Assembly (NCBI GenBank): GCA_965227215.1
Contig: OZ245729.1
Span: 1,178,001 to 1,242,000 of the forward strand
Reading direction: 5' to 3'
DNA: 64,000 nucleotides
Source: Gracilimonas sp965227215
GTDB lineage: Bacteria > Bacteroidota > Rhodothermia > Balneolales > Balneolaceae
In this document: positions 17,919 to 27,287 of the stretch, in pieces
Numbering within the stretch: position 1 is the first letter of the stretch
Layout of the letters: the number at the start of each line of letters is the position of its first letter
Notes under the pieces: generated by a model
What the model was told of the DNA's origin: nothing
What the model saw: the letters and a program-made list of their open reading frames with translations, nothing else
Databases searched by the model: none
Translations under genes and position numbers: made by a program

Positions 17919-17935
17919 TTTAAGGTTCTTTTAAG
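17919..17935 (+). promoter_or_regulatory. TTTAAG direct-repeat box 7 (glgC promoter)
   Basis: TTTAAGGTTCTTTTAAG. A -10-like TATGTT lies at 17947-17952. The box ends 58 bp before ATG 17994. Confidence 0.8.
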
Positions 17936-17993
17936 GGACAAGCCGTTATGTTTATAAAAGGTAAATTAGTCAAACTGAATCACACCTTTAACT

Positions 17994-19271
17994 ATGAAAT
18001 CATTCGAGCCATTTGTTCATTACTGCGATATTGGAAATGATATAAAAAATACCCTAGCGCTGGTACTGGCAGGTGGCCGCGGCACCCGCCTGAAGGAGCT
18101 GACCCGGTGGCGAGTGAAACCGGCGGTACCTTTTGGCGGAAAATTCAGGCTCATCGATTTTGTATTATCTAACCTGGTAAATTCAGATATTCGCAAAATT
18201 GGGATTCTAACTCAGTACAAATCTCAATCACTGATCCGTCACGTGATGAGGGGCTGGGAGTTGCTGCGCTCAGAGCTTAATGAATTTATCGAATGCGTTC
18301 CCGCTCAAAAACGCCTGGGGGAGGACTGGTACACTGGAACGGCCGATGCTATCTATCAAAATATCGATCTTATTCAGTTTTACAATCCCAAGTATGTGAT
18401 AATTCTTGCCGGCGATCATATCTATAAAATGGATTACCGGCAAATGCTGGCCTTTCACAAGGGATCAAAAGCGGATTTAACAGTAGGATGCATCGATGTG
18501 CCACTGGAAGAAGCGGGTCGGTTTGGTGTGATGAGCGTAGATGAGCATTTCCGTATTACCGGATTTCAGGAAAAACCCGAGCAGCCCATTTCTATCCCCG
18601 GGCGAGAGGCGCGGGCGCTGGCTTCTATGGGTATCTATATTTTCAATACCTCATTTCTGCTGGAGCGGCTTCTGGTGGATGCTAAAAACGAGCACTCTTC
18701 CCACGATTTTGGCAAAGACATTATTCCACCGATTATTGATAGCAACCGCATTTATGCATTTCCTTTTGTTGATTCTGAAAACAACCATCCCTTTTACTGG
18801 CGGGATGTGGGTACGGTAGATTCTTACTGGCAAGCAAGCATGGAACTGATCGGTGTCTCGCCTGAGCTGAATCTATATGATATGGACTGGCCCATACGTA
18901 CCTCTCACCATCACTTGCCTTCAGCCAAGTTTGTGTTTAACGATGACGGACGCCGGGGCATAGCCGTCGATTCCATCGTTTCGGAGGGGTGTATTGTCTC
19001 CGGTGCCGAGGTTCAGCATTCCCTGCTGTCCACCAACGTGCGGATTCAAGAACAGAGCGTCATAAAAAACTCGGTTATTCTTCCCAATGTCCGTATTGGT
19101 CCGCGGTGCCGGATTAACAATGCTATTATTGATAAAGAGTGCGTGATACCGGAAGGCACGGTCATCGGAGAAAACCCTAAGGAAGACCGCCGCCGGTTCG
19201 ATGTAAGTCCTGGCGGTATTGTGCTAGTCGAACCGGAAATGCTGGGACAAAAGATCCATCAAATTGAGTAA
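17994..19271 (+). CDS. glgC: Glucose-1-phosphate adenylyltransferase (ADP-glucose pyrophosphorylase)
   Basis: 425 aa. ATP + glucose 1-phosphate to ADP-glucose + PPi, the committed step of glycogen synthesis. Seen: nucleotide loop LAGGRGTRLKELT at residues 25-37, KPAVPFGGKFRLIDFVLSN at 42-60, AGDHIYKMDYRQML near 140, FQEKPEQP near 192-199, and a C-terminal left-handed beta-helix repeat region (from about 315). Complete. The next gene is a broken glgX fragment, so this was once a glycogen operon. Its control by box 7 is unexpected for a carbon-storage gene. Confidence 0.94.
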   Translation: MKSFEPFVHYCDIGNDIKNTLALVLAGGRGTRLKELTRWRVKPAVPFGGKFRLIDFVLSNLVNSDIRKIGILTQYKSQSLIRHVMRGWELLRSELNEFIECVPAQKRLGEDWYTGTADAIYQNIDLIQFYNPKYVIILAGDHIYKMDYRQMLAFHKGSKADLTVGCIDVPLEEAGRFGVMSVDEHFRITGFQEKPEQPISIPGREARALASMGIYIFNTSFLLERLLVDAKNEHSSHDFGKDIIPPIIDSNRIYAFPFVDSENNHPFYWRDVGTVDSYWQASMELIGVSPELNLYDMDWPIRTSHHHLPSAKFVFNDDGRRGIAVDSIVSEGCIVSGAEVQHSLLSTNVRIQEQSVIKNSVILPNVRIGPRCRINNAIIDKECVIPEGTVIGENPKEDRRRFDVSPGGIVLVEPEMLGQKIHQIE

Positions 19272-19318
19272 GGAGTATTTGCACTCTTGATAGTCCAAAT
19301 CACAGATAATAACAAAAA

Positions 19319-19621
19319 ATGATGGCAGAAAACGATATCAAAAACTGGGACCGGCGGGAAGGCACCCCCTACCCGCTTGGCGTTACCAGTATAGACGATG
19401 ATCATGCCTGCAATTTTGCCCTGTATTCCGAAGGTGCTACGGGTGTAACGCTGCTGTTGTATGCCAAAGATGACACCTATACGCCCTGCTACCAATACCA
19501 CTTTGATCCAACCATCAACAAACAGCAGGCCATCGAACCTATGGTAACTAGAATCTCTCACAAAATTTTTGCTCTGGGGTTTAAGCTTCTTTTAAGCTTC
19601 CATGTGTTAACCTGTAGATAG
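19319..19621 (+). pseudogene. Truncated glycogen debranching enzyme (glgX) 5' remnant
   Basis: The first ~68 codons read as the N-terminal CBM48-type start of GlgX/isoamylase proteins: REGTPYPLGVTSIDDDHACNFALYSEGATGVTLLLYAKDD and FDPTINK. At the point where the family continues with NRTGHVWH the similarity ends, and the frame runs through promoter box 8 (19580-19596) to a stop at 19621. A normal enzyme is about 700 aa, so this is a 5' fragment left by a recombination joint at about 19520-19560. It is not expected to be functional. Confidence 0.75.
19580..19596 (+). promoter_or_regulatory. TTTAAG direct-repeat box 8 (SHOCT-NhaA operon promoter)
   Basis: TTTAAGCTTCTTTTAAG, core identical to box 6. 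A weak -10-like element lies near 19604-19610 (TGTTAAC). The box ends 93 bp before ATG 19690 and lies immediately after the glgX breakpoint. Confidence 0.75.
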
Positions 19622-19689
19622 AAAAGAGATATTCCCCCTTTTCTGTAGAACAAGCAACCAGGACCCGTTTAACCCGAATGGAGGTACTT

Positions 19690-19953
19690 ATGTGGTTTGA
19701 TACGATATGGAATACACCGTTGATTTGGTGGCTCCTGCTGACCGTTTTCGGTACCGGGCTCATTATTCTGGTCTTTCTTTTATGGCGGCACAGAAAGCCA
19801 GAGCCGGTTAAAGAAAACCTTGACTATTTCTGCCGGTGCTATGCGCGGGGTGAAATTAGCCAGGAAGATTTCGAAGAGCTAAAAAACGATTTACAGGAAT
19901 TTGAAAAACAATACTATACACCAAAAAAAAGAAAACTTACACCTCAAACGTAA
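19690..19953 (+). CDS. Small membrane protein with SHOCT domain, copy 2
   Basis: 87 aa. I choose ATG 19690 over ATG 19678 because GGAGGT at 19680-19685 is the ribosome site for the former. One membrane helix (about residues 10-33), then the SHOCT motif (LDYFCRCYARGEISQEDFEELKNDLQEF), with a Cys pair CRC at its start absent from the copy at 11838. First gene after box 8, heading a five-gene set. Confidence 0.78.
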   Translation: MWFDTIWNTPLIWWLLLTVFGTGLIILVFLLWRHRKPEPVKENLDYFCRCYARGEISQEDFEELKNDLQEFEKQYYTPKKRKLTPQT

Positions 19954-19997
19954 ACGTTGAGGACTAAACTGTAATTAAAGTAAGAAAGGTGAATACA

Positions 19998-20204
19998 ATG
20001 GAATGGATCGCTGAAAACTGGTTTCTAATAGTAGTTATTATACTATTTGCGGCTATGCACATGTTCGGTCACGGACATGGCGGCCACGGAGGGCATGGTG
20101 GACACGGAAAACAAGGTGGAGGCCACGGTGACGGGCACAGCCACGGGGATTCTGAGGGGCACGAGCATAGCGATGATGACAAAAACATACATCGGCATCA
20201 TTAG
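19998..20204 (+). CDS. Short membrane protein with Gly/His-rich tail
   Basis: 68 aa from ATG 19998, preceded by AAAGGTG; an in-frame GTG at 19989 is a less likely start. One N-terminal helix (WIAENWFLIVVIILFAAMHMF) followed by a tail built from GHGGH/GHGD units and ending in HRHH. It is probably anchored in the inner membrane, with the tail binding Ni, Zn or Cu. Related in style to DUF2933-type proteins, but I cannot place it with certainty. It ends 17 bp before nhaA. Confidence 0.65.
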   Translation: MEWIAENWFLIVVIILFAAMHMFGHGHGGHGGHGGHGKQGGGHGDGHSHGDSEGHEHSDDDKNIHRHH

Positions 20205-20221
20205 CATAAAGTGGTTTTCAG

Positions 20222-21577
20222 ATGGAATTGTTAAAACGGAATCCCGTAGTGATATTTTTTGAATCCCTGAAGAGAAGGAATCAGGCCGGTGTAGGCATTG
20301 CGATCTTATTAGCAGTGGTAATCGCGATGGTATGGGCAAATTCACCTCTTAATGAATACTACACAAGATTTATCCAAACAGAAATTACCCTTCAAATAAA
20401 TGAGTTTATTCTATCAGAGTCATTGCTTCACTGGGTGAATGATGGGTTAATGGCTGTGTTCTTCCTCTTTGTTGGCCTGGAGTTAAAACGCGAATTTCTG
20501 GGAGGGAAACTCTCTGATCCCCGAAAAGCGATTCTCCCCATAGGAGCAGCAATTGGTGGAATGCTGGTACCTGCTTTGTTTTATATGTTTTTTAATTATG
20601 GGACTGTCAGTCAAAATGGTTGGGGCATACCCATGGCTACCGATATTGCATTTGCATTAGGTATCCTTTCACTATTTGGAAACCGGGTACCAGTTGCTTT
20701 AAAGGTTTTTTTAGTTGCTCTTGCCATTGTGGATGACTTGGGGGCTGTATTGGTAATAGCAATATTCTATAGCTCTGGAATTTCAGGCATGGATTTGTTC
20801 CACGGCTTTTTGTTCTTCCTTGTTTTATTGGGAGGCAATTATTTGGGCATCCGTAATGCCTGGTTTTATGGCCTCATAGGAATTGCAGGGGTGTGGTTGG
20901 CTTTTTTCTTTTCTGGTGTTCACCCTACGGTAGCGGGAATACTTATCGCATTTGCAATACCGGGCAGAGTTAAGATCAGTGAAAAACAGTATCTAAAGAA
21001 TCTAAATAATCTTCATCAACGTTTTCTGGAAGCCCAGCCGATAAAAGGGAGTTTTATATCAGAAGGTCAGTTGGAAATTTTGGAAGAAATTAAAAGTAAA
21101 ACCAATGATGCCACAACCCCCTTGCAGAAGATTGAGCATGGATTATCCCATGTAGTTGGTTTTTTTATTCTACCGGTATTCGCTCTGGTAAATGCAGGAA
21201 TTCACATTCACGGAGATATTCCAAATATCCTGAGTCAGAATATCAGCCTTGGAATTGCATTTGGACTTATTGCAGGAAAATTTATTGGTATCATAGGAGT
21301 AGCCTGGATATTGTTAAAACTGAAAATAGCCCAGCTTGAGGACAATATTAACTGGGGGCAAATCTGTGGTGTGGCTTTGTTGGCAGGTATCGGGTTCACG
21401 ATGTCAATTTTTGTGACCGACCTCGCATTTCAAAATGAAGAACTTAAATTTGTGGCCAAACTAAGTATACTTTTTACATCAACTGTAGCAGGCATTTTAG
21501 GCTCATTGGTGATATGGATAAGTTCAAAATCAAAAGATGGAAATTACACTCGAGAAAAGAACATTCAAATGTTTTAA
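20222..21577 (+). CDS. nhaA: Na+/H+ antiporter NhaA
   Basis: 451 aa, about 60 longer than E. coli NhaA, mostly through a longer cytoplasmic loop near residues 250-300. Family motifs GIPMATDIAFALG (Asp141) and LAIVDDLGAVLVIA with the catalytic Asp171-Asp172 pair. Exchanges Na+ or Li+ for protons at the inner membrane. In this island it would restore pH and Na+ balance while RND and CDF pumps drain the proton gradient. It is transcribed from box 8 with the small His-rich gene, whose tail might act on it (speculative). Confidence 0.93.
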   Translation: MELLKRNPVVIFFESLKRRNQAGVGIAILLAVVIAMVWANSPLNEYYTRFIQTEITLQINEFILSESLLHWVNDGLMAVFFLFVGLELKREFLGGKLSDPRKAILPIGAAIGGMLVPALFYMFFNYGTVSQNGWGIPMATDIAFALGILSLFGNRVPVALKVFLVALAIVDDLGAVLVIAIFYSSGISGMDLFHGFLFFLVLLGGNYLGIRNAWFYGLIGIAGVWLAFFFSGVHPTVAGILIAFAIPGRVKISEKQYLKNLNNLHQRFLEAQPIKGSFISEGQLEILEEIKSKTNDATTPLQKIEHGLSHVVGFFILPVFALVNAGIHIHGDIPNILSQNISLGIAFGLIAGKFIGIIGVAWILLKLKIAQLEDNINWGQICGVALLAGIGFTMSIFVTDLAFQNEELKFVAKLSILFTSTVAGILGSLVIWISSKSKDGNYTREKNIQMF

Positions 21578-21628
21578 TCTCATAAAAACAAACAGCATTA
21601 TTAACTAAACAAAAAAAGAGGCTTTATC

Positions 21629-21895
21629 ATGCTTAATATCAAAATCGTAAGCTGGACAGCAGGAACTTTTACCTCGGTCAGCTTCATCTTATGCGTTATT
21701 TACGGGCTTGTTACGCCAGAGAGTCTTCATATGCATCAATTCCTTGAAATTGTGCTGCCTGCCTTTGAATGGATTTCTATAGGTAGCTTCTTCCTTGGAT
21801 TAGTAGAAAGCTTCGCCTGGGGCGCATACATTGGGCTGGTTTATGTACCTATCTACAATTTTTTCTATAAACGATGGGGAACCACCACCGAGTGA
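21629..21895 (+). CDS. Small DUF5676-type membrane protein
   Basis: 88 aa with two or three membrane helices (residues 5-28, 38-58, 62-80) and the C-terminal GLVYVPIYNFFYKRW pattern seen in DUF5676 proteins, which are common in metal-resistance islands. No metal-binding cluster is seen apart from HMH near residue 34. Function unknown. It lies 51 bp after nhaA and 98 bp before the spermidine-synthase-like gene. Confidence 0.6.
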   Translation: MLNIKIVSWTAGTFTSVSFILCVIYGLVTPESLHMHQFLEIVLPAFEWISIGSFFLGLVESFAWGAYIGLVYVPIYNFFYKRWGTTTE

Positions 21896-21993
21896 TATAA
21901 CAAAAAGGAATCGAGGGAGCCGGTTATTCTATCCGGCGCCCAATCTATTGAGACCTATCAAAAGGTGTAGGAAATTGAAAACGCATTAACATC

Positions 21994-24405
21994 ATGTCTA
22001 ATAGATCGGTAATGAGAAGATATTCTTTACAGAGCAACCAGGTTTTTATCCTAATTTCTCTGGCACTTGTCTCCTCTAGTATGATTTTATATGAAATCGT
22101 GCTGTCCCGCATCTTTTCAGTAATCCTAAGCTACCATTATGTGTTTGCCATACTCTCTTTGGCTATGCTGGGGTTAGGTATGGGCGGCCTTCTTCTACAA
22201 AAGGTGAGAAGGATATGGCCATCTGTTGGCATTCATGTGCTGGTAATTACTACCGCCCTGATAACGGGTATTGTTACAGCTCTCATCCTATATCTGACAC
22301 AAGTGGCTCCTGCTTCTTGGGGAACCGTCGTTACCTGGATCGTACTGCTCCTGCCAATTTCTCCTTTCCTGTTTTTCGGTATAACTATTGCCTCCTTTTT
22401 CCAGCAAGCTCCGGAACGGAGTTCATTGCTCTACGGCTTTGATATCCTTGGTGGAGCTCTGGCGGCTCTTTTCGCTGTACCCCTGCTTAATACAGTTCCG
22501 GCACCGACAGTAGCTTTCATTATTACCGGGGTGGTCCTGTTGGCCGGGTTACTTCTGTCTGTTATTTTTCCTGAAAGGAAGTCCATGATTCTTCTTTCTG
22601 TGACTACTCTTTTATTTGTTGCTGGCGGTATATGGCTGGCTCCACAGATTATTTTGCCTATCAAGACTGATCAGCACAAGGATATTAATCGCGTTTTATA
22701 CAATGATTCTGATAAGGGCCGGATTGTGGAAACACGCTGGAGCGCATTTGGACAAACATCCCTTATGGAAAGTGAAGAACTACCCGATGAAAAAATGATT
22801 TACATTGACGGGGCAGCCGGTACTTCTATGTTTAGTTTCCAGGCTTTGTTAGAGGATTCAACACTTAGAAGCGACCTGACCTCCAATTTTGGTCAGTTTT
22901 TCCCATTTTATTTCTTAAAGGATAGTGAAAAAGACAGCGCACTTATAATTGGACCCGGGGGAGGTCGCGATGTTTTAGTTGCGTTATTCGGAGGGGTAAA
23001 ATCCATAACGGCCGTTGAAGTAAACCCCGATCTTGTTCAAATAGTTAAAGACTACGAGGAATTTAATGGTGGAATCTATACCCGGCTGCCTAATGTGGAC
23101 ATTATTGTAGAAGAAGGGCGTAACTTCATTCGCAACACGATTGAAAAATTCGACCTGATCATGCTGGCATTGCCGGTCACTAAAAGCAGCAGAAGTATCA
23201 ACGGGTATGCTCTTACCGAAAATTATTTATTTACGGTGGAAGCCTTCACCGATTACCTGAACAGGCTGACGCCTGAAGGACGCATTATATTTGTTACTCA
23301 TGGGAATGCAGAACTTTACAAACTACTCTCACTGGTATTAACCGCTTTTGAAAAGCAGGGGTTCTCCAATCCACAAGCGATGAATTCCCTGTATGTCGTT
23401 TCAAAGCATAACATGCCGGCATTGGTTGTTAAGAAAACGCCTTTTGAAGGAAAAGAAATGCAAGCCAGGCATGCGGCATTGCATGAGTTGGGGTATGATG
23501 AAGGGGAATATTTTGTTCCATTCCAGGAACAGGCTTCCTATACATTACCTATGCCGGATGATTCATCTTCTACGATATCCTGGAGTATGTTTGATGAAAA
23601 CTTGTATAAGCTTTCCGAAGGTACGATGACGATAGATGAAGTTGCCAAGAATTTTCCATTAAATATATCCCCGGTTTATGATGACAATCCTTTCTTCTAT
23701 AATTTTGATAAAAAACTTCCCTACCCCTTTCCTCAATTTTTTGGTTTATTTGTTTTAGGGATCGTTGTTTTAATATTTCCCTTGTCGGTAAAAAAACAAC
23801 CTGAACAGGTACGAATGGGTTTTATTAAACCCTTTGCCCGGCATCCTGAATTAAAAAAATTCCTACTGATATTCTTGATGCTTGGGGCAGGTTTTATGAT
23901 GTTAGAGATCTCTCTATTTCAAAAACTTAGCTTGTACCTTGGCAATCCGGCCTCAACCACTTCGGTGTTGCTGTTTTCTTTGTTGCTGGGCGTAGGTATC
24001 GGCAGCCTTATCAGCGCTCGTGTTATCAAAAACCTTGCAACTGCTTTACTCATCAGCACCTTCGCCGTTTTCATATCCAGCCTGGTATTTACCTATCTTT
24101 TGGACGAACTGATGGTGTCGACAACCTCTGTTCCATTTCGTGCAGGAAAGTTGACTGGCCTGCTTGGGATCGCTATGGGATTTCCTTTTCCCTTGGCGCT
24201 TAGACTCATGAAACAACACGGACTGGAAGAATTTACCGCTTCAATGTGGGGCTCCAATGGTCTGGCCTCTGTCGCTGGAGCAGTCATAGCGATGATCATT
24301 GGCATTGAATGGGGATTTACCACAGCCCTGATAATAGGTGGAGTATTGTACTTTTTTATTACACTTCTTCTTGTAGTACAAGAGCTACACATGATTAATA
24401 ATTAA
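21994..24405 (+). CDS. Membrane-embedded spermidine synthase-like protein
   Basis: 803 aa with three parts. Residues 1-225: about seven membrane helices (LYEIVLSRIFSVILSYHYVFA). Residues 230-560: a spermidine-synthase-type Rossmann domain with IIGPGGGRDVLVALFGGVKSITAVEVNPD (about 312-340) and VEEGRNFI. Residues 580-803: a second set of helices. The aminopropyl-site residues of true SpeE are not evident (LALPVTKSS in place of the D-x-T-D region), so polyamine synthesis is doubtful. Multi-domain proteins of this type are widespread and uncharacterised. Last gene of the box 8 set. Confidence 0.75.
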   Translation: MSNRSVMRRYSLQSNQVFILISLALVSSSMILYEIVLSRIFSVILSYHYVFAILSLAMLGLGMGGLLLQKVRRIWPSVGIHVLVITTALITGIVTALILYLTQVAPASWGTVVTWIVLLLPISPFLFFGITIASFFQQAPERSSLLYGFDILGGALAALFAVPLLNTVPAPTVAFIITGVVLLAGLLLSVIFPERKSMILLSVTTLLFVAGGIWLAPQIILPIKTDQHKDINRVLYNDSDKGRIVETRWSAFGQTSLMESEELPDEKMIYIDGAAGTSMFSFQALLEDSTLRSDLTSNFGQFFPFYFLKDSEKDSALIIGPGGGRDVLVALFGGVKSITAVEVNPDLVQIVKDYEEFNGGIYTRLPNVDIIVEEGRNFIRNTIEKFDLIMLALPVTKSSRSINGYALTENYLFTVEAFTDYLNRLTPEGRIIFVTHGNAELYKLLSLVLTAFEKQGFSNPQAMNSLYVVSKHNMPALVVKKTPFEGKEMQARHAALHELGYDEGEYFVPFQEQASYTLPMPDDSSSTISWSMFDENLYKLSEGTMTIDEVAKNFPLNISPVYDDNPFFYNFDKKLPYPFPQFFGLFVLGIVVLIFPLSVKKQPEQVRMGFIKPFARHPELKKFLLIFLMLGAGFMMLEISLFQKLSLYLGNPASTTSVLLFSLLLGVGIGSLISARVIKNLATALLISTFAVFISSLVFTYLLDELMVSTTSVPFRAGKLTGLLGIAMGFPFPLALRLMKQHGLEEFTASMWGSNGLASVAGAVIAMIIGIEWGFTTALIIGGVLYFFITLLLVVQELHMINN

Positions 24406-24460
24406 GCTTTTAATAAAAATATCCTTTGGTATTAGGTTACTTTCATAATTGTCTATCTGA

Positions 24461-24477
24461 TTTAAGCTTGCTTTAAG
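24461..24477 (+). promoter_or_regulatory. TTTAAG direct-repeat box 9 (copA promoter)
   Basis: TTTAAGCTTGCTTTAAG. A -10-like TATTAT lies at 24486-24491. The box ends 80 bp before ATG 24558. The region downstream of the box is closely similar to that after box 10 (both have TATTATCATTG, then AGAAA and CTTAAA), so one promoter is a copy of the other. Confidence 0.8.
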
Positions 24478-24557
24478 GGTACATGTATTATCATTGGGTA
24501 GAAACTTAAAATTATACCTGATGATTAAATTCATTATAACTTTAAAAGGAGCAAGTC

Positions 24558-27266
24558 ATGGCTAAAGACATCGTTTGCGGAATGGAAGTTGACAATTCTT
24601 CCCCCTTTCAAAGCACCTACGAGGGCGAACATTTTTTCTTCTGCTCCCAAAATTGCAAAACAGAGTTTGATAAGAATCCAGAGAAATACGTTTCCACCCA
24701 AAAAGATTCTTCAGCGACCTATCAAATTACATCAAATGGTATTGAAAAAATTCAATTGCCTATTGTAGATATGCATTGTGCTTCCTGTGCGACAACAATT
24801 GAAAAAGAACTCCGGAAATTGCCGGGCATTAAGAAAGCAGTCGTTAATGGTGCTACCGAAAACGCCTATGTTGAATATGACCGCTCTGAGATTTCTTCAT
24901 TAAAGATTATAGATTCTATAAAAAAATCTGGTTATAGAACGGGGTATGCAAAAGTACGTCTTCATATTTCAGGTATGCATTGCAATTCATGTGTATCTAA
25001 AATTGAGAAGGAACTTGAAGGCACTTCAGGTATACTCAGTGCAAGTGTAGACCTTGGAACAGAGGCCGCTCTTGTAAAATATATTCCATCAAAAGTTGAT
25101 TATCCTTCTCTTAAAAACATCATTGAGCGATTGGGATATCAGGTATCTGAAATTTCTCACGATAAAGATGATGCCAGTAAAGTCCCTACAGAAGCTGATC
25201 AGGGCACAAACAAGGAATATAATAGTGAACCGATCGATGAAAATGAACAGGCTCGTAATAGTGAATATAAATCGCTGATGCGTAAGTTTATATTCTCTGC
25301 AGTAATCTCTATTCCGGTTATGATTTTCAGCTATCCAGATTTCCTGGGACTGCCGGAACAGTTCCAGCGGGGCACCGACTTGCTATATTGGATCTGGTTT
25401 TCCATGGGCGTGGTAACTTTGCCGGTAATGTTTTGGGCAGGTTCCCATTTTTATACAGGTGCCTGGGCGGCATTTAAGAACCGTTCGGCTAATATGCATA
25501 CTCTAATCGCTGTTGGAATTACGGCTGCCTGGTTGTACTCAACAGTTGCCGTACTGTTTCCTGAGATCTTTCCAACCGAAGCTCTTGCTGAAGTTTTTTA
25601 TGATGTGACAGCTGTTGTTGTAGCATTAGTAAACTTAGGCCTAGCCTTAGAAATAAGAGCAAAAGGACGAAGTTCAGAGGCCATAAAAAAGTTAATGGGC
25701 CTTCAGGCAAAAACGGCCCGGGTGATTCGCGATGGCAAAGAAATGGACATCCCAGTAGAAGAAGTAGTACTGGACGATATAATTGTGGTTCGCCCAGGTG
25801 AAAAGGTACCGGTAGATGGAGAGATTGTGGAAGGATCTTCGGCCGTGGATGAATCGATGATTACCGGAGAATCCATTCCGGTTGAAAAGCATACAGGAGA
25901 TGAAGTGATCGGTGCGACCATTAATAAAACCGGGTCCTTCAAATTCAAGGCAACGAAGGTAGGTAAAGACACCGCCCTCGCTCAGATCGTGCAGATGGTG
26001 GAGGAAGCCCAAAGCTCCAAACCGCCCATCCAGCGGGTAGTAGATAAAGTCTCTGGGTATTTTGTACCTGCCGTCATCATCCTGGCGATCGCCGCGTTTA
26101 TGATCTGGTATCTTGTAGGGCCGGCACCGGCATTAATCTATGCACTGGTGGTCTCCGTGACCGTACTGATTATCGCCTGCCCCTGCGCGCTGGGACTGGC
26201 AACACCTATCTCACTAATGGTAGGCGTGGGTAAAGGTGCTGAAAACGGTATTTTGATCCGAAGTGGTGAAGCCTTGGAGACTGCCCAAAAACTGGATACC
26301 ATCGTGCTCGACAAGACGGGAACAATCACGGAAGGACAGCCATCGCTAACCGATGTAATAACTGCAAATGGTTTCAAAAAAGAAGAGGTGCTGGCCTGGA
26401 GTGCCAGTGTGGAACGCGCATCAGAACATCCACTAGGCGAGGCTATCATCCGAGGCGCCGAAGAACAAGAGCTCGCACTCTTTGATCCCCAAAACTTCAA
26501 CGCCGTACCTGGACATGGGGTGGAAGCCAATGTGGACGGACACAGGGTTTTGCTAGGCAACATCAAGATGATGATCGACAACAACATCGATACTGGCAGC
26601 CTGCAAGATGAAAGCATTGTTTTGGCTGACAACGGTAAAACCCCAATGTTTGTGGCTATTGATGGTAAGGCAGCTGGAATAGTGGCCGTGGCTGACACGG
26701 TGAAATCCGACTCCAAATCGGCTATAGCCCAATTGAAGAAAATGGGGCTGGAGGTTGTTATGATAACCGGGGACAACCAGCGCACCGCCGATGCCATTGC
26801 CCGACAAGTAGGGGTTGATCGTGTGCTGGCCGAAGTGCTGCCTGAAGACAAGGCCATGAATGTGCAGAAACTGCAAAATGAAGGTAAACGTGTTGCTATG
26901 GTAGGTGACGGCATCAACGATGCACCCGCATTGGCTCAAGCCGATATCGGCTTGGCGATTGGCACTGGAACCGATGTTGCTATTGAGGCCTCAGATATCA
27001 CCCTGATCAGAGGTAGCCTGCAGGGTGTAGTGCTGGCTATACAGCTTTCAAAGGCAACCATGAAAAACATTCGCCAAAACCTGTTTGGAGCTTTTGCTTA
27101 CAATACTGCGGGCCTTCCAATTGCCGCAGGGGTATTTTACCCACTATTTGGCCTCTTGCTTTCACCACTGATTGCGGCCGCAGCCATGGCCTTTAGTTCT
27201 GTTACAGTCGTCACCAATGCCAACCGGCTGCGCAAGTTTCAACCTAAATTTTCAAAAACTGATTGA
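24558..27266 (+). CDS. copA: Copper-exporting P1B-ATPase with YHS and two HMA domains
   Basis: 902 aa. ATP-driven Cu(I)/Ag(I) export from the cytoplasm. Order: YHS domain (residues 1-45, CGMEV and FFCSQNC), HMA1 with Cys74-x-x-Cys77, HMA2 with Cys142-x-x-Cys145, membrane helices, TGES actuator loop, CPC metal site at Cys541-Cys543, phosphorylated Asp585 in DKTGTIT, GDGINDAPAL hinge, and C-terminal helices with YNT and MAFSS. CPC plus YN/MxxSS is the copper (P1B-1) signature. SD AAAGGAG before ATG 24558. It heads a set of cupredoxin and YHS genes. The extra YHS in front of two HMAs is less common. Confidence 0.94.
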   Translation: MAKDIVCGMEVDNSSPFQSTYEGEHFFFCSQNCKTEFDKNPEKYVSTQKDSSATYQITSNGIEKIQLPIVDMHCASCATTIEKELRKLPGIKKAVVNGATENAYVEYDRSEISSLKIIDSIKKSGYRTGYAKVRLHISGMHCNSCVSKIEKELEGTSGILSASVDLGTEAALVKYIPSKVDYPSLKNIIERLGYQVSEISHDKDDASKVPTEADQGTNKEYNSEPIDENEQARNSEYKSLMRKFIFSAVISIPVMIFSYPDFLGLPEQFQRGTDLLYWIWFSMGVVTLPVMFWAGSHFYTGAWAAFKNRSANMHTLIAVGITAAWLYSTVAVLFPEIFPTEALAEVFYDVTAVVVALVNLGLALEIRAKGRSSEAIKKLMGLQAKTARVIRDGKEMDIPVEEVVLDDIIVVRPGEKVPVDGEIVEGSSAVDESMITGESIPVEKHTGDEVIGATINKTGSFKFKATKVGKDTALAQIVQMVEEAQSSKPPIQRVVDKVSGYFVPAVIILAIAAFMIWYLVGPAPALIYALVVSVTVLIIACPCALGLATPISLMVGVGKGAENGILIRSGEALETAQKLDTIVLDKTGTITEGQPSLTDVITANGFKKEEVLAWSASVERASEHPLGEAIIRGAEEQELALFDPQNFNAVPGHGVEANVDGHRVLLGNIKMMIDNNIDTGSLQDESIVLADNGKTPMFVAIDGKAAGIVAVADTVKSDSKSAIAQLKKMGLEVVMITGDNQRTADAIARQVGVDRVLAEVLPEDKAMNVQKLQNEGKRVAMVGDGINDAPALAQADIGLAIGTGTDVAIEASDITLIRGSLQGVVLAIQLSKATMKNIRQNLFGAFAYNTAGLPIAAGVFYPLFGLLLSPLIAAAAMAFSSVTVVTNANRLRKFQPKFSKTD

Positions 27267-27287
27267 TAAACCTAAAAGGAGATTATT

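Noticed and set aside
26138..26917. Minus-strand frame of 259 codons in copA
   Set aside because: Antisense shadow of the ATPase catalytic domain; composition (Ser, Thr, Pro, Ala) is typical of a reverse-frame artefact.
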